Below, one piece after another: positions 37,275 to 47,187 of a stretch of 64,000 bases of DNA (position 1 is the stretch's first letter; every line of letters starts with the position of its first letter). The position numbers and the translations under genes are program-made. The stretch covers positions 186,001 through 250,000 of the forward strand of contig NZ_PNYA01000002.1 of assembly GCF_002879885.1 (NCBI RefSeq), read 5' to 3'. The notes below the pieces were generated by a model. It searched no databases. It had not been told where the DNA came from and worked only from the letters and a program-made list of their open reading frames with translations. Origin of the DNA: Trinickia dabaoshanensis (GTDB taxonomy: Bacteria > Pseudomonadota > Gammaproteobacteria > Burkholderiales > Burkholderiaceae).

Positions 37275-38429
37275 TTATGCCGCTTTGCGGGTGACGGCGC
37301 CGTCGCGGGCGAGCAAGGTCGCCGCGACGATGTCGTCGCTCACGTCGATATTGAGCAGCCCTTCCTTCGTCACGATCAGCTTCAGGAAGTCGAACACGTT
37401 GCGCGCGTAGAGCGAAGAAGCGTCGGCAGCCACCATCGCCGGCAAGTTCGTATGGCCGACGATCACCACGCCATACTTGGTCACCACCTTATCCGGTTCG
37501 GTCAACGGGCAGTTGCCGCCGCGCACGCCGGCCAGCCCCGCCAACTCGGGCCCGCGCCCCGCGGCCAAATCGACGATGACCGAACCCGGGCGCATCGCCT
37601 GCACCGTCTCGCTCGACAGCAGCGTCGGCGCATCGCGGCCCGGGATCAGAGCCGTCGTGATGACGATGTCGGCCGCCTTCGCCCGCTCGTGGACCTGCGC
37701 CGCCTGGCGGGCCAGCCAAGAAGGCGGCATCGGCCGCGCATAGCCGCCCACGCCTTCGGCCGCGTCGCGCTCCTCCTGCGTTTCGTACGGCACGTCGATG
37801 AACTTGGCGCCGAGCGATTCGATCTGCTCTTTCACGGCCGGGCGGACATCGGACGCCTCGATCACCGCACCGAGACGCTTGGCCGTGGCGATCGCCTGCA
37901 AGCCGGCGACCCCGGCACCGAGGATCAGCACGCGCGCGGCTTTGACCGTGCCGGCGGCCGTCATCAGCATCGGCATGAAGCGCGGGTAGAGATCGGCGGC
38001 GAGCAGCACGGCCTTGTAACCGGCGATGTTCGCTTGCGAGGAGAGCACGTCCAGGCTTTGCGCCCGCGTGGTGCGCGGCGCGGCTTCGAGAGCGAACGCG
38101 GTGATGCCGGCCGTGGCCAGACGCGCCGCGTTTTCCGCATTGAACGGCTCGAGCATGCCCACGAGCACCGCACCGCGCTTCATCAGCGCAAGTTCTGTTT
38201 CGGTGGGCGATTGAACCTTGAGAACGAGATCGGCGCTAAACGCCGCATCGGCTTCGACTAGCTCCGCGCCGACCGATGCATAAGCGTCGTCGGTGAAGCT
38301 GGCGGCCGCTCCCGCGCCGCGCTCGATGGTGACGCGATGGCCCGCTTGGACGTACTTCTTCACCGTCTCGGGCGTCGCGGCTACGCGCGCTTCGTGCGCG
38401 CGAGTTTCGGCTGGCACTCCGATGTGCAC
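37275..38429 (-). CDS. pntAA: NAD(P) transhydrogenase subunit alpha, NAD-binding part
   Basis: A 384-residue soluble domain I: MHIGVPAETRAHEARVAATP at the N-terminus, the Rossmann motif VLILGAGVAGLQAIATAKRLGA near 175, and alanine-dehydrogenase-like signatures. It binds NAD(H). First gene of the split pnt operon; a 273 bp gap separates it from the divergent Nudix gene. Confidence 0.96.
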   Translation of the reverse strand: MHIGVPAETRAHEARVAATPETVKKYVQAGHRVTIERGAGAAASFTDDAYASVGAELVEADAAFSADLVLKVQSPTETELALMKRGAVLVGMLEPFNAENAARLATAGITAFALEAAPRTTRAQSLDVLSSQANIAGYKAVLLAADLYPRFMPMLMTAAGTVKAARVLILGAGVAGLQAIATAKRLGAVIEASDVRPAVKEQIESLGAKFIDVPYETQEERDAAEGVGGYARPMPPSWLARQAAQVHERAKAADIVITTALIPGRDAPTLLSSETVQAMRPGSVIVDLAAGRGPELAGLAGVRGGNCPLTEPDKVVTKYGVVIVGHTNLPAMVAADASSLYARNVFDFLKLIVTKEGLLNIDVSDDIVAATLLARDGAVTRKAA

Positions 38430-38711
38430 GTTGTATCCTCCTCACCTGCTCGTGATTGACGCGCGGATGGGCCGACGTTGCCGGGCGCACCCATCGTTTA
38501 AATACGATTACAAGGCTGCAAGGGGGCGCGCGCGCCGAACCGGTCGCACGCCGAGTGCCACTTTACCCGAAGTCGCCCGGAACGACGAAAATGAGTGCCA
38601 TAAAGCGAAGCGAATGCGCGACGCGCGTGCAAAACGGGACCACGGCAGCGCGCCGAGGCCGCCCGAGCCCGCGGCCGGCATCGCATCGCGCCAACCGGTA
38701 AAATGGCGGCC

Positions 38712-39197
38712 ATGAAACAAGAACGCTGGACGCCGCGCGTCACCGTCGCCGCCGTCGTGGAACATGAGGGCCGCTTTCTGCTCGTCGAAGAGCACACGTC
38801 GGAAGGTCTGCGTATCAACCAGCCGGCCGGGCATCTGGAGTCGGGGGAAACGCTCACCGACGCCGTCGTGCGCGAGACGCTCGAGGAAACGGCGCTCGTC
38901 TTCGTGCCGCAAGCCCTGGTCGGCGTCTACATGACGCATATCGACCGGCCCGACGGCACGGGCGCCACGTACCTGCGCTTCACGTTCTGCGGGCGTCATA
39001 CGGCGAGCGCCGAGCCGCGCGCGCTCGATGCCGGTATCGTGCGTGCGCTGTGGCTGACGCCCGAGGAGTTGCATGCGTCGCGGGCACGTCATCGCACGCC
39101 GCTCGTCATGCGTTCGGTCGAGGATTACCTCGCCGGCCGGCGTTTTCCGCTCGACTTCGTGCACACGCACTCGGTCGGGCCTCCCAATGGCAAGTAA
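38712..39197 (+). CDS. Nudix hydrolase, NudJ-like
   Basis: A 161-residue protein with a full Nudix box, GHLESGETLTDAVVRETLEET (around residues 40-60). NudJ-type enzymes hydrolyse thiamine pyrophosphate or nucleoside di/triphosphates. It stands 21 bp before mnmA. A TAAAAT at 38699-38704 overlaps an upstream ATG (38703), so the ATG at 38712 is preferred and the message may be nearly leaderless. Confidence 0.87.
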   Translation: MKQERWTPRVTVAAVVEHEGRFLLVEEHTSEGLRINQPAGHLESGETLTDAVVRETLEETALVFVPQALVGVYMTHIDRPDGTGATYLRFTFCGRHTASAEPRALDAGIVRALWLTPEELHASRARHRTPLVMRSVEDYLAGRRFPLDFVHTHSVGPPNGK

Positions 39198-39218
39198 AAG
39201 CAGTCGGTCATTCGTTCA

Positions 39219-40373
39219 ATGAGTAAGCAAAGAGTCGTAGTGGGCATGTCGGGCGGCGTCGATTCGTCGGTGACGGCATGGCTGCTCAAGCAAGCGGGGT
39301 ATGACGTCGTCGGCCTATTCATGAAGAATTGGGAAGACGACGACGACAGCGAATACTGCTCGACCCGGCAGGATTGGATCGACGTCGTATCGGTGGCGGA
39401 TCTGATCGGCATCGACGTCGAGGCGGTCAATTTCGCGGCCGAATACAAGGAGCGCGTATTCGCCGAGTTCTTGCGCGAATACTCGGCCGGCCGCACGCCG
39501 AACCCCGACGTACTGTGCAATGCCGAAATCAAGTTCAAGGCCTTTCTCGACCATGCGATGGCGCTCGGCGCCAAGACGATCGCAACCGGCCATTACGCGC
39601 GCGTGCGCGAAATCGACGGCCGCTTCGAGTTGCTCAAAGCGACGGATTCGACGAAGGACCAGTCGTATTTCCTGCACCGGCTGAATCAAGCGCAGTTGTC
39701 GAAGACGCTGTTTCCGCTCGGCGAGATTCCGAAAACCCAAGTGCGCGAGATCGCGGCATCCATCGGGCTGCCCAACGCCAAGAAAAAAGACTCGACCGGC
39801 ATTTGCTTCATCGGCGAGCGCCCCTTCCGCGAGTTTTTGAACCGCTACCTGCCGACGAAACCGGGTCCGATGAAAACGCCGGACGGCAAGGTCGTCGGCG
39901 AGCACGTCGGGCTCGCGTTCTACACGCTCGGTCAGCGCAAAGGCATCGGCATCGGCGGCAGCAAGGCGGGCAGCGGCGAGCCGTGGTTCGTCGCGGGCAA
40001 GGATATGGCGGCCAACACGCTGTACGTCGTGCAGGGGCACGATCACGAGTGGCTGCTCTCGCGCACGCTCGTCGCCGGGAACACGAGTTGGGTGGCCGGT
40101 GCCGCGCCCGAACCGGGCGCGCGCTTCGGCGCGAAAACGCGTTACCGGCAGGCGGACGCGGCCTGCGCGTTCGGCCCGCTCAACGCGAGCGGCGACGGCG
40201 AACGCTTCAGCCTCACGTTCGACGAGCCGCAATGGGCCGTGACGCCGGGGCAGTCCGCCGTGCTCTACGACGGCGACGTGTGCCTCGGCGGTGGAATCAT
40301 CGAATCGGCGCAAGCGGGCATCGGCGGCGGCGGCGGCGCAACGTCGAGTGCGGCGGCCGCCTCGGCTGGCTGA
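39219..40373 (+). CDS. mnmA: tRNA 2-thiouridine synthesis protein MnmA
   Basis: A 384-residue thiouridylase with the PP-loop [10 protein letters not shown] near 10, the two catalytic cysteines Cys100 (VLCNAEIKF) and Cys196 (GICFIGE), and the C-terminal beta-barrel. It inserts sulfur into U34 of Lys, Glu and Gln tRNAs. The last 20 residues are a Gly/Ala/Ser tail ([18 protein letters not shown]) not needed for the fold. Co-transcribed with the Nudix gene. Confidence 0.96.
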   Translation: MSKQRVVVGMSGGVDSSVTAWLLKQAGYDVVGLFMKNWEDDDDSEYCSTRQDWIDVVSVADLIGIDVEAVNFAAEYKERVFAEFLREYSAGRTPNPDVLCNAEIKFKAFLDHAMALGAKTIATGHYARVREIDGRFELLKATDSTKDQSYFLHRLNQAQLSKTLFPLGEIPKTQVREIAASIGLPNAKKKDSTGICFIGERPFREFLNRYLPTKPGPMKTPDGKVVGEHVGLAFYTLGQRKGIGIGGSKAGSGEPWFVAGKDMAANTLYVVQGHDHEWLLSRTLVAGNTSWVAGAAPEPGARFGAKTRYRQADAACAFGPLNASGDGERFSLTFDEPQWAVTPGQSAVLYDGDVCLGGGIIESAQAGIGGGGGATSSAAAASAG

Positions 40374-40495
40374 ACGACGCGGCGCTGCTCGGCGCTGTTC
40401 GGCGCCCCCCGCCGATCGTTCCCGATTAAACTGGCGCATCTTTTCGACCACGGCAACCTCCGCACCCGCGGCGTTCGCCGTTTTGGAGTGCGTCC

Positions 40496-42112
40496 ATGTT
40501 TTCCCGTCGTTATTTCGCCGTCTGGTGTGCGTTGGTGCTCGCCCTCGCCTGCGCCGTGCTCGCGGCCCGGCACACGATTGCCTGGCCTTGGCTGCTCGTG
40601 CCGGCCGCGTTGATCGCGCTCGGCCTATTCGATCTGCGTCAAGAGCGTCACAGCATCTTGCGCAACTACCCGATCGCCGGCCATCTGCGCTTCTTTTTCG
40701 AATTCGTGCGTCCCGAGATTCGCCAGTACTTCGTCGAGGACGACACCGAGGAAAAGCCGTTCTCGCGCGCGCAACGCAGCATCGTCTATCAACGCGCGAA
40801 AAACGAACCCGATAGCCGCCCCTATGGGACCGAACTCGACGTCAAGGCGGTCGCGCACGAATGGATCAGCCATTCGCTGGCCCCCACCAAGCTGCCCTCC
40901 CACGACTTTCGCATCGTTGTCGGGCCCGATCGGCCGCAGCCGTACTCGATGTCGATCTTCAACATCTCGGCCATGAGCTTCGGCTCGCTGTCGGCGAATG
41001 CGATCCGCGCCTTGAACCTCGGCGCGAAAAAAGGCGGCTTCGCGCACGACACGGGCGAGGGCTCGCTCTCGAAATATCACCGCGAGCACGGCGGCGACAT
41101 CATTTGGGAAATCGCCTCGGGATACTTCGGCTGCCGCAACGACGACGGCACGTTCAGCGCCGACAAGTTCGCGCACCAAGCGCGCGATCCGCAGGTGAAG
41201 ATGATCGAGGTGAAACTCTCGCAAGGCGCGAAGCCCGGCCATGGCGGCGTGCTGCCGGCCGCGAAGGTCACCCCCGAAATCTCCGAGGCCCGCGGCGTGC
41301 CGATGGGGCAAGACTGCATCTCTCCGGCTTCGCACAGCGCGTTTTCCACGCCGCGCGGCCTGCTCGAATTCGTCGACCGGCTACGCACGCTCTCGGGCGG
41401 CAAGCCGACCGGCTTCAAGCTGTGCATCGGCCACCCGTGGGAATTCTTCGCGATCGCGAAAGCCATGCTCGAGACGGGCATCGTGCCCGACTTCATCGTC
41501 GTCGACGGCGCGGAAGGCGGCACGGGCGCCGCGCCGCTCGAATTCACCGACCACATCGGCGTGCCGCTGCAAGAGGGCCTCTTGCTCGTGCACAACACGT
41601 TGGTGGGCGTCGGCTTGCGCGAGAAGATCCGGATCGGCGCGAGCGGCAAGATGATTACCGCATTCGATATCGCACGCACGCTCGCGATCGGCGCCGATTG
41701 GGTCAACTCCGCGCGCGGCTTCATGTTCGCCGTGGGCTGCATTCAGGCGCAGACGTGCCACACGGGACGCTGCCCGACGGGCGTCGCGACGCAAGACGCC
41801 GTGCGCCAGCGCGCGCTCGTCGTGCCCGACAAATCGGAACGCGTGTTCAACTTCCATCGCAATACGCTGCACGCTCTGCAAGAAATCGTGCAAGCCGCGG
41901 GGCTCGCGCATCCGTCGCAGTTGCGCGCCCATCACATCGTGCGCCGGGTCTCGTCCCACGAAGTGCAGTTGATGTCGGAGTTGCTCAAATATCTGGAGCC
42001 GAACGACCTGGTCAACGGCAACTACCGGTTTTCGCTCTATGAAAAATGGTGGCCGCTCGCGGATAGCGATTCTTTCTCGCCCAAAGCGCTCGCGCCGCTC
42101 GAAGCGGCGTGA
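40496..42112 (+). CDS. FMN-binding glutamate-synthase-family membrane protein
   Basis: A 538-residue protein with two N-terminal hydrophobic stretches (residues about 7-43) and a GltB FMN-domain core: NISAMSFGSLSANAIRALN, GGVLPAAKVTPEISEARG, DFIVVDGAEGGTGAAPLEF and CHTGRCPTGVATQD. Lacks the amidotransferase and GltD parts of real glutamate synthase, so the reaction is unknown. These stand-alone versions are common in proteobacteria. No partner gene is adjacent. Confidence 0.87.
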   Translation: MFSRRYFAVWCALVLALACAVLAARHTIAWPWLLVPAALIALGLFDLRQERHSILRNYPIAGHLRFFFEFVRPEIRQYFVEDDTEEKPFSRAQRSIVYQRAKNEPDSRPYGTELDVKAVAHEWISHSLAPTKLPSHDFRIVVGPDRPQPYSMSIFNISAMSFGSLSANAIRALNLGAKKGGFAHDTGEGSLSKYHREHGGDIIWEIASGYFGCRNDDGTFSADKFAHQARDPQVKMIEVKLSQGAKPGHGGVLPAAKVTPEISEARGVPMGQDCISPASHSAFSTPRGLLEFVDRLRTLSGGKPTGFKLCIGHPWEFFAIAKAMLETGIVPDFIVVDGAEGGTGAAPLEFTDHIGVPLQEGLLLVHNTLVGVGLREKIRIGASGKMITAFDIARTLAIGADWVNSARGFMFAVGCIQAQTCHTGRCPTGVATQDAVRQRALVVPDKSERVFNFHRNTLHALQEIVQAAGLAHPSQLRAHHIVRRVSSHEVQLMSELLKYLEPNDLVNGNYRFSLYEKWWPLADSDSFSPKALAPLEAA

Positions 42113-42142
42113 GCGTGTGCACACTCGAGGGCGGCCGAGCCG

Positions 42143-42766
42143 CTAAGCGGGCTGCGACTCGGGATGGGTATCGATAAAGGACTGGCGCTGCGATAGCTTG
42201 GCGAAATGCTTCTCCAGATTCGGATATTTCTCGCGCCAATTGAGCTCGGGCATCCGGAAATCGAGATATCCGAGTGCGCAGCCGACGGCGACGTCGGCTA
42301 GCGAATAGTGATTGTTGGCGCACCAAGGCTTGCCGGCGAGACCTTGCGACATCGCCACGAGCCCCTCTTCGATCTTGCGCCGCTGGCGCGCGAGCCATCC
42401 GTCGTTGCGCTGCGACGCCTCGCGCTGCGTGCCTTCCAAGCGAATGAGCACGGCGGCGTCGAGCATACCGTCGGCGAGCGCCTCCCAGCAGCGCACTTCC
42501 ACGCGCTCCCGGCCCGACTGCGGGATCAGCTTGCCCACGGGCGAGAGCGTATCGACATACTCGCAAATGACCCGCGAATCGAATACGGCTTCCCCGTCTT
42601 CCATGACAAGGCACGGCACCTTGCCGATCGGATTGAACGTATGAATGGTCGTATCTGGCGACCAGACATCTTCGAGCACGAATTGATAGTCGATCTTCTT
42701 TTCAGCGAGCACGATCCGCGCCTTGCGGACGAAGGGGCTCGCAAGCGAACCGATTAATTTCATCAT
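42143..42766 (-). CDS. Glutathione S-transferase family protein (YibF-like)
   Basis: A 207-residue GST: thioredoxin-fold N-domain MKLIGSLASPFVRKARIVLA, with conserved PxL loop GKVPCLVMEDGEAVFDSRVICEYVD, and a helical C-domain YSLADVAVGCALGYLDFR. Ser9 in SPFVRK would be the glutathione-activating residue. MM at the start leaves 42766 or 42763 open. The substrate is not indicated by context. Confidence 0.9.
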   Translation of the reverse strand: MMKLIGSLASPFVRKARIVLAEKKIDYQFVLEDVWSPDTTIHTFNPIGKVPCLVMEDGEAVFDSRVICEYVDTLSPVGKLIPQSGRERVEVRCWEALADGMLDAAVLIRLEGTQREASQRNDGWLARQRRKIEEGLVAMSQGLAGKPWCANNHYSLADVAVGCALGYLDFRMPELNWREKYPNLEKHFAKLSQRQSFIDTHPESQPA

Positions 42767-43014
42767 CTGCCTTTCTCTCAAGAAAACACCGGGCCGCCCG
42801 GAAACGGGTTCCGCGTCCACCGCGTCGTGCGCGCGGCACGCCCACGCCATGCCGGCAACGGCTTCAGGCGCGGGTCGATTCGGGGGCCTTTGTAAAGTGC
42901 GAGAAAGAGTATAACGTCGCCGGCGCCAGAAACGGCGTATTGGCACCGCCATCATATCGGTCGGACAAGCCGCGCCGATGCGAATGATGTCCGATTGAGC
43001 AGTACAATCGCACG

Positions 43015-44415
43015 ATGAATACGCCGACCGAATCCCCCATCGCCGTCTCCGTCCATCAAGCCCGGCGCGAGCGCCTGCTCGCCGCCATGCGCGCCGCCGG
43101 GGGCGGCGTCGCGCTCGTGCCGACGGCGCCCGAAGCGCTGCGCAACCGCGATACCGAGTACCCGTATCGACACGACAGCTATTTTTATTATTTGAGCGGG
43201 TTCGCCGAGCCGCAGTCGTTCATCGTCCTCGATGCGACCGCGCAGGCCGGCGAGCCGGCATCGATCCTCTTTTGCCGGACGAAAGACGCCGAGCGCGAAA
43301 CGTGGGAAGGGTTCCATTACGGCCCCGAGGCCGCGCGCGAGGCGTTCGGATTCGACGCCGCGTTCCCGATCGAGGAGATCGACGCGCAAATGCCGCGGCT
43401 CATCGCCGACGCGCCCGCGTTGTTTTACGCATTCGGACGCACGGGCGAGTTCGACGCTCAAGTACGGCGCTGGCTCGACGCGGTGCGGGCCCAAGGCCGC
43501 AGCGGCGTCGCCGCGCCCGCCCGGCTCGTGGACATCCAGCCCGTGCTCGACGATATGCGCATCGTCAAGGACGAGCACGAACTCGCGATCATGCGCCAAG
43601 CCGCGCGCATCTCGGCGCAAGCGCACCGGCGCGCGATGCAGGTATGCCGGCCGGGCATGCGCGAATTCGAGCTCGAGGCCGAACTGCTTTACTCGTTCCG
43701 CCGCAACGGAGCGCAAGCGCCCGCGTACGGTTCGATCGTCGCCGCCGGCGCGAACGCCTGCGTCTTGCACTACCCGGCCGGCAACGCGATCGCGCGAGAC
43801 GGCGATCTGATCCTCATCGATGCGGCCTGCGAACTCGACGGCTATGCATCCGACATCACGCGCACATTCCCGGCGAACGGGCGCTTCTCGCCCGCGCAGC
43901 GCGAACTGTACGAGATCGTGCTGGCCGCGCAGCAGGCGGCGATCGACGCCACGCGCGCCGGCGTGAGTTTCGAGGCGCCGCACGATGCCGCCGTGCGCGT
44001 GCTCGCGCAGGGGCTGCTCGACACCGGCATCGTCGACCGCAATAAATTCGGGTCGGCCGACGACGTCATCGCCGAACGAGCCTATGCGCGCTTTTACATG
44101 CACCGCACGGGTCATTGGATCGGCATGGACGTGCACGATTGCGGCGATTACCGCGAACGCACGGCGCTGCCCGATGCGTCGGGCGCGTTGCCTTGGCGTA
44201 CGTTGCAAGCGTCGATGGCGCTCACGATCGAGCCGGGCCTGTACGTGCGCGCCGCGCCCGACGTGCCCGAGGCGTACTGGAATATCGGCATCCGGATCGA
44301 GGACGACGCGATCGTCACCGAGGACGGATGCGTACTGATCACGCGCGACGTGCCCGTGGAAGCCGACGCCATCGAAGCGTTGATGCGCGATGGCCGGCAA
44401 CCGGCGGCAGCTTGA
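43015..44415 (+). CDS. pepP: Xaa-Pro aminopeptidase (aminopeptidase P)
   Basis: A 466-residue pita-bread metallopeptidase. All five metal ligands are visible: two Asp in LILIDAACELDGYASDITRTF, His in HRTGHWIGMDVHDCG, Glu in LTIEPGLYV, and Glu in GIRIEDD. It removes N-terminal residues before Pro, in the cytosol, with Mn2+. A TACAAT at 43003-43008 lies only 6 bp before the ATG, consistent with a leaderless message. ubiH follows 4 bp after, a known linkage. Confidence 0.96.
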   Translation: MNTPTESPIAVSVHQARRERLLAAMRAAGGGVALVPTAPEALRNRDTEYPYRHDSYFYYLSGFAEPQSFIVLDATAQAGEPASILFCRTKDAERETWEGFHYGPEAAREAFGFDAAFPIEEIDAQMPRLIADAPALFYAFGRTGEFDAQVRRWLDAVRAQGRSGVAAPARLVDIQPVLDDMRIVKDEHELAIMRQAARISAQAHRRAMQVCRPGMREFELEAELLYSFRRNGAQAPAYGSIVAAGANACVLHYPAGNAIARDGDLILIDAACELDGYASDITRTFPANGRFSPAQRELYEIVLAAQQAAIDATRAGVSFEAPHDAAVRVLAQGLLDTGIVDRNKFGSADDVIAERAYARFYMHRTGHWIGMDVHDCGDYRERTALPDASGALPWRTLQASMALTIEPGLYVRAAPDVPEAYWNIGIRIEDDAIVTEDGCVLITRDVPVEADAIEALMRDGRQPAAA

Positions 44416-44419
44416 TGCC

Positions 44420-45673
44420 ATGAGCGAAGTTCGTCCTTTGCACGGCCCGCACGAATTCGACGTGACGATCGTCGGCGCGGGCCCCGTCGGTCTCGCGCTC
44501 GCCGCGTGGCTCGCCCGGCGCAGCGCGAGCGCCTCGCTATCGGTCGCGCTCGTCGATGCGCGCGATCCGGAGGCGGCGGCCGGCGATCCGCGCGCCATCG
44601 CGGTCTCCGAAGGCAGCCGTATGCTGCTCGAACCGTTCGGCGCGTGGCCGGCCGACGCCACGGCGATCGAACGGATTCACGTCTCGCAGCGCGGGCGCTT
44701 CGGGCGCACGCTGATCGAGCGCGACGAGCACGGGTTGCCGGCGCTCGGCTACGTGGCGCGCTACGGTTCGATCGTGCATGCGCTGGCCGGTACCGTACGG
44801 CGAACGGGCACGCATTGGTTCACGTCGTGCCGCGCGCTGCCGCCGCACGTCGATCCCGGCGCCGAGTTCGTCACGCTGCCCATCGAAAGCACGCACGTTC
44901 AGCGCACGCTCAGCACGCGCGTGCTGATCAATGCGGAGGGCGGGCTGTACGGCGAGGCGCATGCCAAGCGCCCGACGGCCGAGGCGAACGCGGCGGCGCC
45001 CACGCGGCTCGCCGGCGAGCGCGATAAGCGCGAAACGCGGGACTACGGTCAAACGGCCATCGTGGGCACCGTCACGGTATCGAAGCCGCAACCGCATGTC
45101 GCGTGGGAGCGGTTCACCGAACAAGGCCCGATAGCCTTGCTGCCGATGGGCGGCGTGCGCGGTGCCGATTACGCGCTCGTCTGGTGTATGACGCCCGCCG
45201 AAGCGGCGCGCAGAGCCGCGCTATCGGACTGCGCGCTGCTGGCCGAACTCGGCGCGGCGTTCGGCGAACGCATGGGCCGCTTCGAATCGATCAAAGGGCG
45301 CGCCGCCTTCCCGCTCGGGCTCGTCGCCGCGCAAACGCTCGTCGATGGCCGCATCGCATCGATCGGCAACGCGGCGCAAACGCTCCATCCGGTAGCCGGA
45401 CAAGGATTGAATCTCGGCCTACGCGATGCGCATGCGCTGGCCGACGCCCTCGCCCACGCAGGTGCGACGCCGGAAGCGCTCGCTCAATTCGCACGCCGCC
45501 GCGGCTTCGATCGCCGCATGACGATCGGCGCGACCGATACGCTCGCGCGGCTCTTCACGGTCGATTTCGGCCCCCTCGCGGTGCTGCGCGGTCTCGCGCT
45601 GACGGCGCTCGAATGCGTGCCGCCCGCCAAGACGGCGCTCGCGCGGCAAATGATGTTCGGTCAGCGTCGCTGA
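44420..45673 (+). CDS. ubiH: UbiH/UbiF-type FAD-dependent ubiquinone hydroxylase
   Basis: A 417-residue flavoprotein monooxygenase: GxGxxG dinucleotide motif VTIVGAGPVGLALAAWLARR, and the FAD motif IGNAAQTLHPVAGQGLNLGLRDA near 320 with conserved GQG. It hydroxylates a ring position in ubiquinone synthesis. ATG at 44420, four bases past the pepP stop. Which ring position (UbiH or UbiF/I role) is not determined. Confidence 0.88.
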   Translation: MSEVRPLHGPHEFDVTIVGAGPVGLALAAWLARRSASASLSVALVDARDPEAAAGDPRAIAVSEGSRMLLEPFGAWPADATAIERIHVSQRGRFGRTLIERDEHGLPALGYVARYGSIVHALAGTVRRTGTHWFTSCRALPPHVDPGAEFVTLPIESTHVQRTLSTRVLINAEGGLYGEAHAKRPTAEANAAAPTRLAGERDKRETRDYGQTAIVGTVTVSKPQPHVAWERFTEQGPIALLPMGGVRGADYALVWCMTPAEAARRAALSDCALLAELGAAFGERMGRFESIKGRAAFPLGLVAAQTLVDGRIASIGNAAQTLHPVAGQGLNLGLRDAHALADALAHAGATPEALAQFARRRGFDRRMTIGATDTLARLFTVDFGPLAVLRGLALTALECVPPAKTALARQMMFGQRR

Positions 45674-45829
45674 CACCCGCGCGGCGCCCGTTGCCGGGCG
45701 TTCGGGCACCGAATGCGCCGTTCGTACCGATCCCAAACGCTCCGGGCCGGCGGTTAACGGTAAAATGCGCGTTTCCCTGGTCGCCTTCCCGCGCCCGTGC
45801 CCGATCGGCGCGGGCAGCCGCTCCATTCG

Positions 45830-46918
45830 ATGATGCCAACGCTCGGCTCGCACTCTCTGCGCAACAACCTGTTCGTCGCCCCGATGGCGGGCGTGACGGA
45901 TCGGCCGTTTCGCCAGCTCTGCAAGCGGCTCGGTGCCGGTTATGCCGTCTCCGAGATGGTCGCGTCGAATGCGCAGCTTTGGAAAAGCGAGAAGACGATG
46001 CGCCGCGCGAACCACGCCGGCGAGGTCGAACCGATCGCGGTCCAGATCGCGGGCGCCGATCCGGCGATGATGGCCGAAGCGGCGCGCTACAACGTCGAAA
46101 ACGGCGCGCAGATCATCGATATCAACATGGGCTGCCCGGCCAAAAAGGTCTGCAACGTCGCGGCCGGCTCGGCGCTCTTGCAAAACGAGCCGCTCGTCGT
46201 GCGCATCGTGGAGGCCGTCGTGGGCGCCGTCGGGACGGGACCCGGCGCGGTGCCGGTGACGCTGAAGATCCGCACGGGCTGGGACCGCGAGAATCGCAAC
46301 GCGGTGCGCGTCGCCCGGCTGGCCGAGAGCGCCGGTATTTCGATGCTGACGGTTCATGGCCGCACGCGCGCCGATCTTTACCACGGCGAAGCCGAGTACG
46401 AAACGATCGCGGCCGTGAAAGCGGCCGTGCATATTCCCGTGGTCGCGAACGGCGACATCGATTCGCCGGCGAAGGCGCGCGCCGTGCTGGCTGCAACAGG
46501 CGCCGATGCCATCATGATCGGGCGCGCGGCCCAGGGGCGCCCATGGCTCTTTCGCGAAATCGCGCATTTCCTCGCGACGGGCGAGCTTTTACCGCCGCCG
46601 CGCATCGCCGAGATCCGGCAAGTGATGAACGAGCATCTCGAGGATCACTATGCTTTTTACGGCGAGTTTACGGGCGTGCGCACGGCACGCAAGCACATCG
46701 GCTGGTACACTCGCGGCCTTTCCGGCGCCAATGCGTTCCGGCACCGGATGAACACGCTCGATACCACACGCGAGCAGTTGCTCGCCGTCAATGCCTTTTT
46801 CGACGAGCAGCAGGCGCTGTCGGACCGCCTCGTCTACGTCGACGAGAACGCGGCGGGGCCTACCCCGGCCGAACCCAACCCGGCTGGGCCGAACCGCAAC
46901 GAACCTTTAGCAGCATGA
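45830..46918 (+). CDS. dusB: tRNA-dihydrouridine synthase B
   Basis: A 362-residue FMN enzyme: PMAGVTDRPFRQLCKRLGAG at the start, catalytic Cys region GCPAKKVCNVAAGSALL, VTLKIRTGWD, VHGRTRADLYHG and VANGDIDSPAKA. It reduces uridine in tRNA D-loops. Two adjacent Mets (45830, 45833) are possible starts. The last 20 residues repeat P-x-N/E segments and are probably disordered. Its stop overlaps the fis start. Confidence 0.95.
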   Translation: MMPTLGSHSLRNNLFVAPMAGVTDRPFRQLCKRLGAGYAVSEMVASNAQLWKSEKTMRRANHAGEVEPIAVQIAGADPAMMAEAARYNVENGAQIIDINMGCPAKKVCNVAAGSALLQNEPLVVRIVEAVVGAVGTGPGAVPVTLKIRTGWDRENRNAVRVARLAESAGISMLTVHGRTRADLYHGEAEYETIAAVKAAVHIPVVANGDIDSPAKARAVLAATGADAIMIGRAAQGRPWLFREIAHFLATGELLPPPRIAEIRQVMNEHLEDHYAFYGEFTGVRTARKHIGWYTRGLSGANAFRHRMNTLDTTREQLLAVNAFFDEQQALSDRLVYVDENAAGPTPAEPNPAGPNRNEPLAA

Positions 46919-47148
46919 GCAAGCACAATATCGAACAATGCGTCCGCGACAGCCTGGGCATGTACTTCCAGGACCTCGACGGCGCCAATCCACACGACGT
47001 CTACGACATGGTGATGTCGTGCGTCGAGAAACCGATGCTCGAGGTGGTGCTCGAGCGGGCCGGCGGCAATCAATCGCTGGCCGCCGAATATCTCGGCATC
47101 AACCGCAACACGTTGCGCAAGAAGCTGCAGCAGCACGGCTTGCTGTAA
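46915..47148 (+). CDS. fis: Fis nucleoid-associated DNA-binding protein
   Basis: A 77-residue protein, MSKHNIEQCVRDSLGMYFQD to LRKKLQQHGLL, whose C-terminal HTH (GGNQSLAAEYLGINRNTLRK) matches Fis/NtrC-type helices. It bends DNA and stimulates recombination and rRNA promoters. The ATG overlaps the dusB stop (ATGA), preserving the classic dusB-fis operon. Betaproteobacterial Fis lacks the first 20 residues of the enteric protein. Confidence 0.95.
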   Translation: MSKHNIEQCVRDSLGMYFQDLDGANPHDVYDMVMSCVEKPMLEVVLERAGGNQSLAAEYLGINRNTLRKKLQQHGLL

Positions 47149-47187
47149 CGCGCCACCTCAAGTTCCTTTTCGGCCATCGTTTCCATC

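Noticed and set aside
45103-47148. Plus-strand open frame of 681 codons ending in the fis sequence.
   Set aside because: Only its last 77 codons (from 46915) are real; the rest overlaps ubiH and dusB in the wrong frame.
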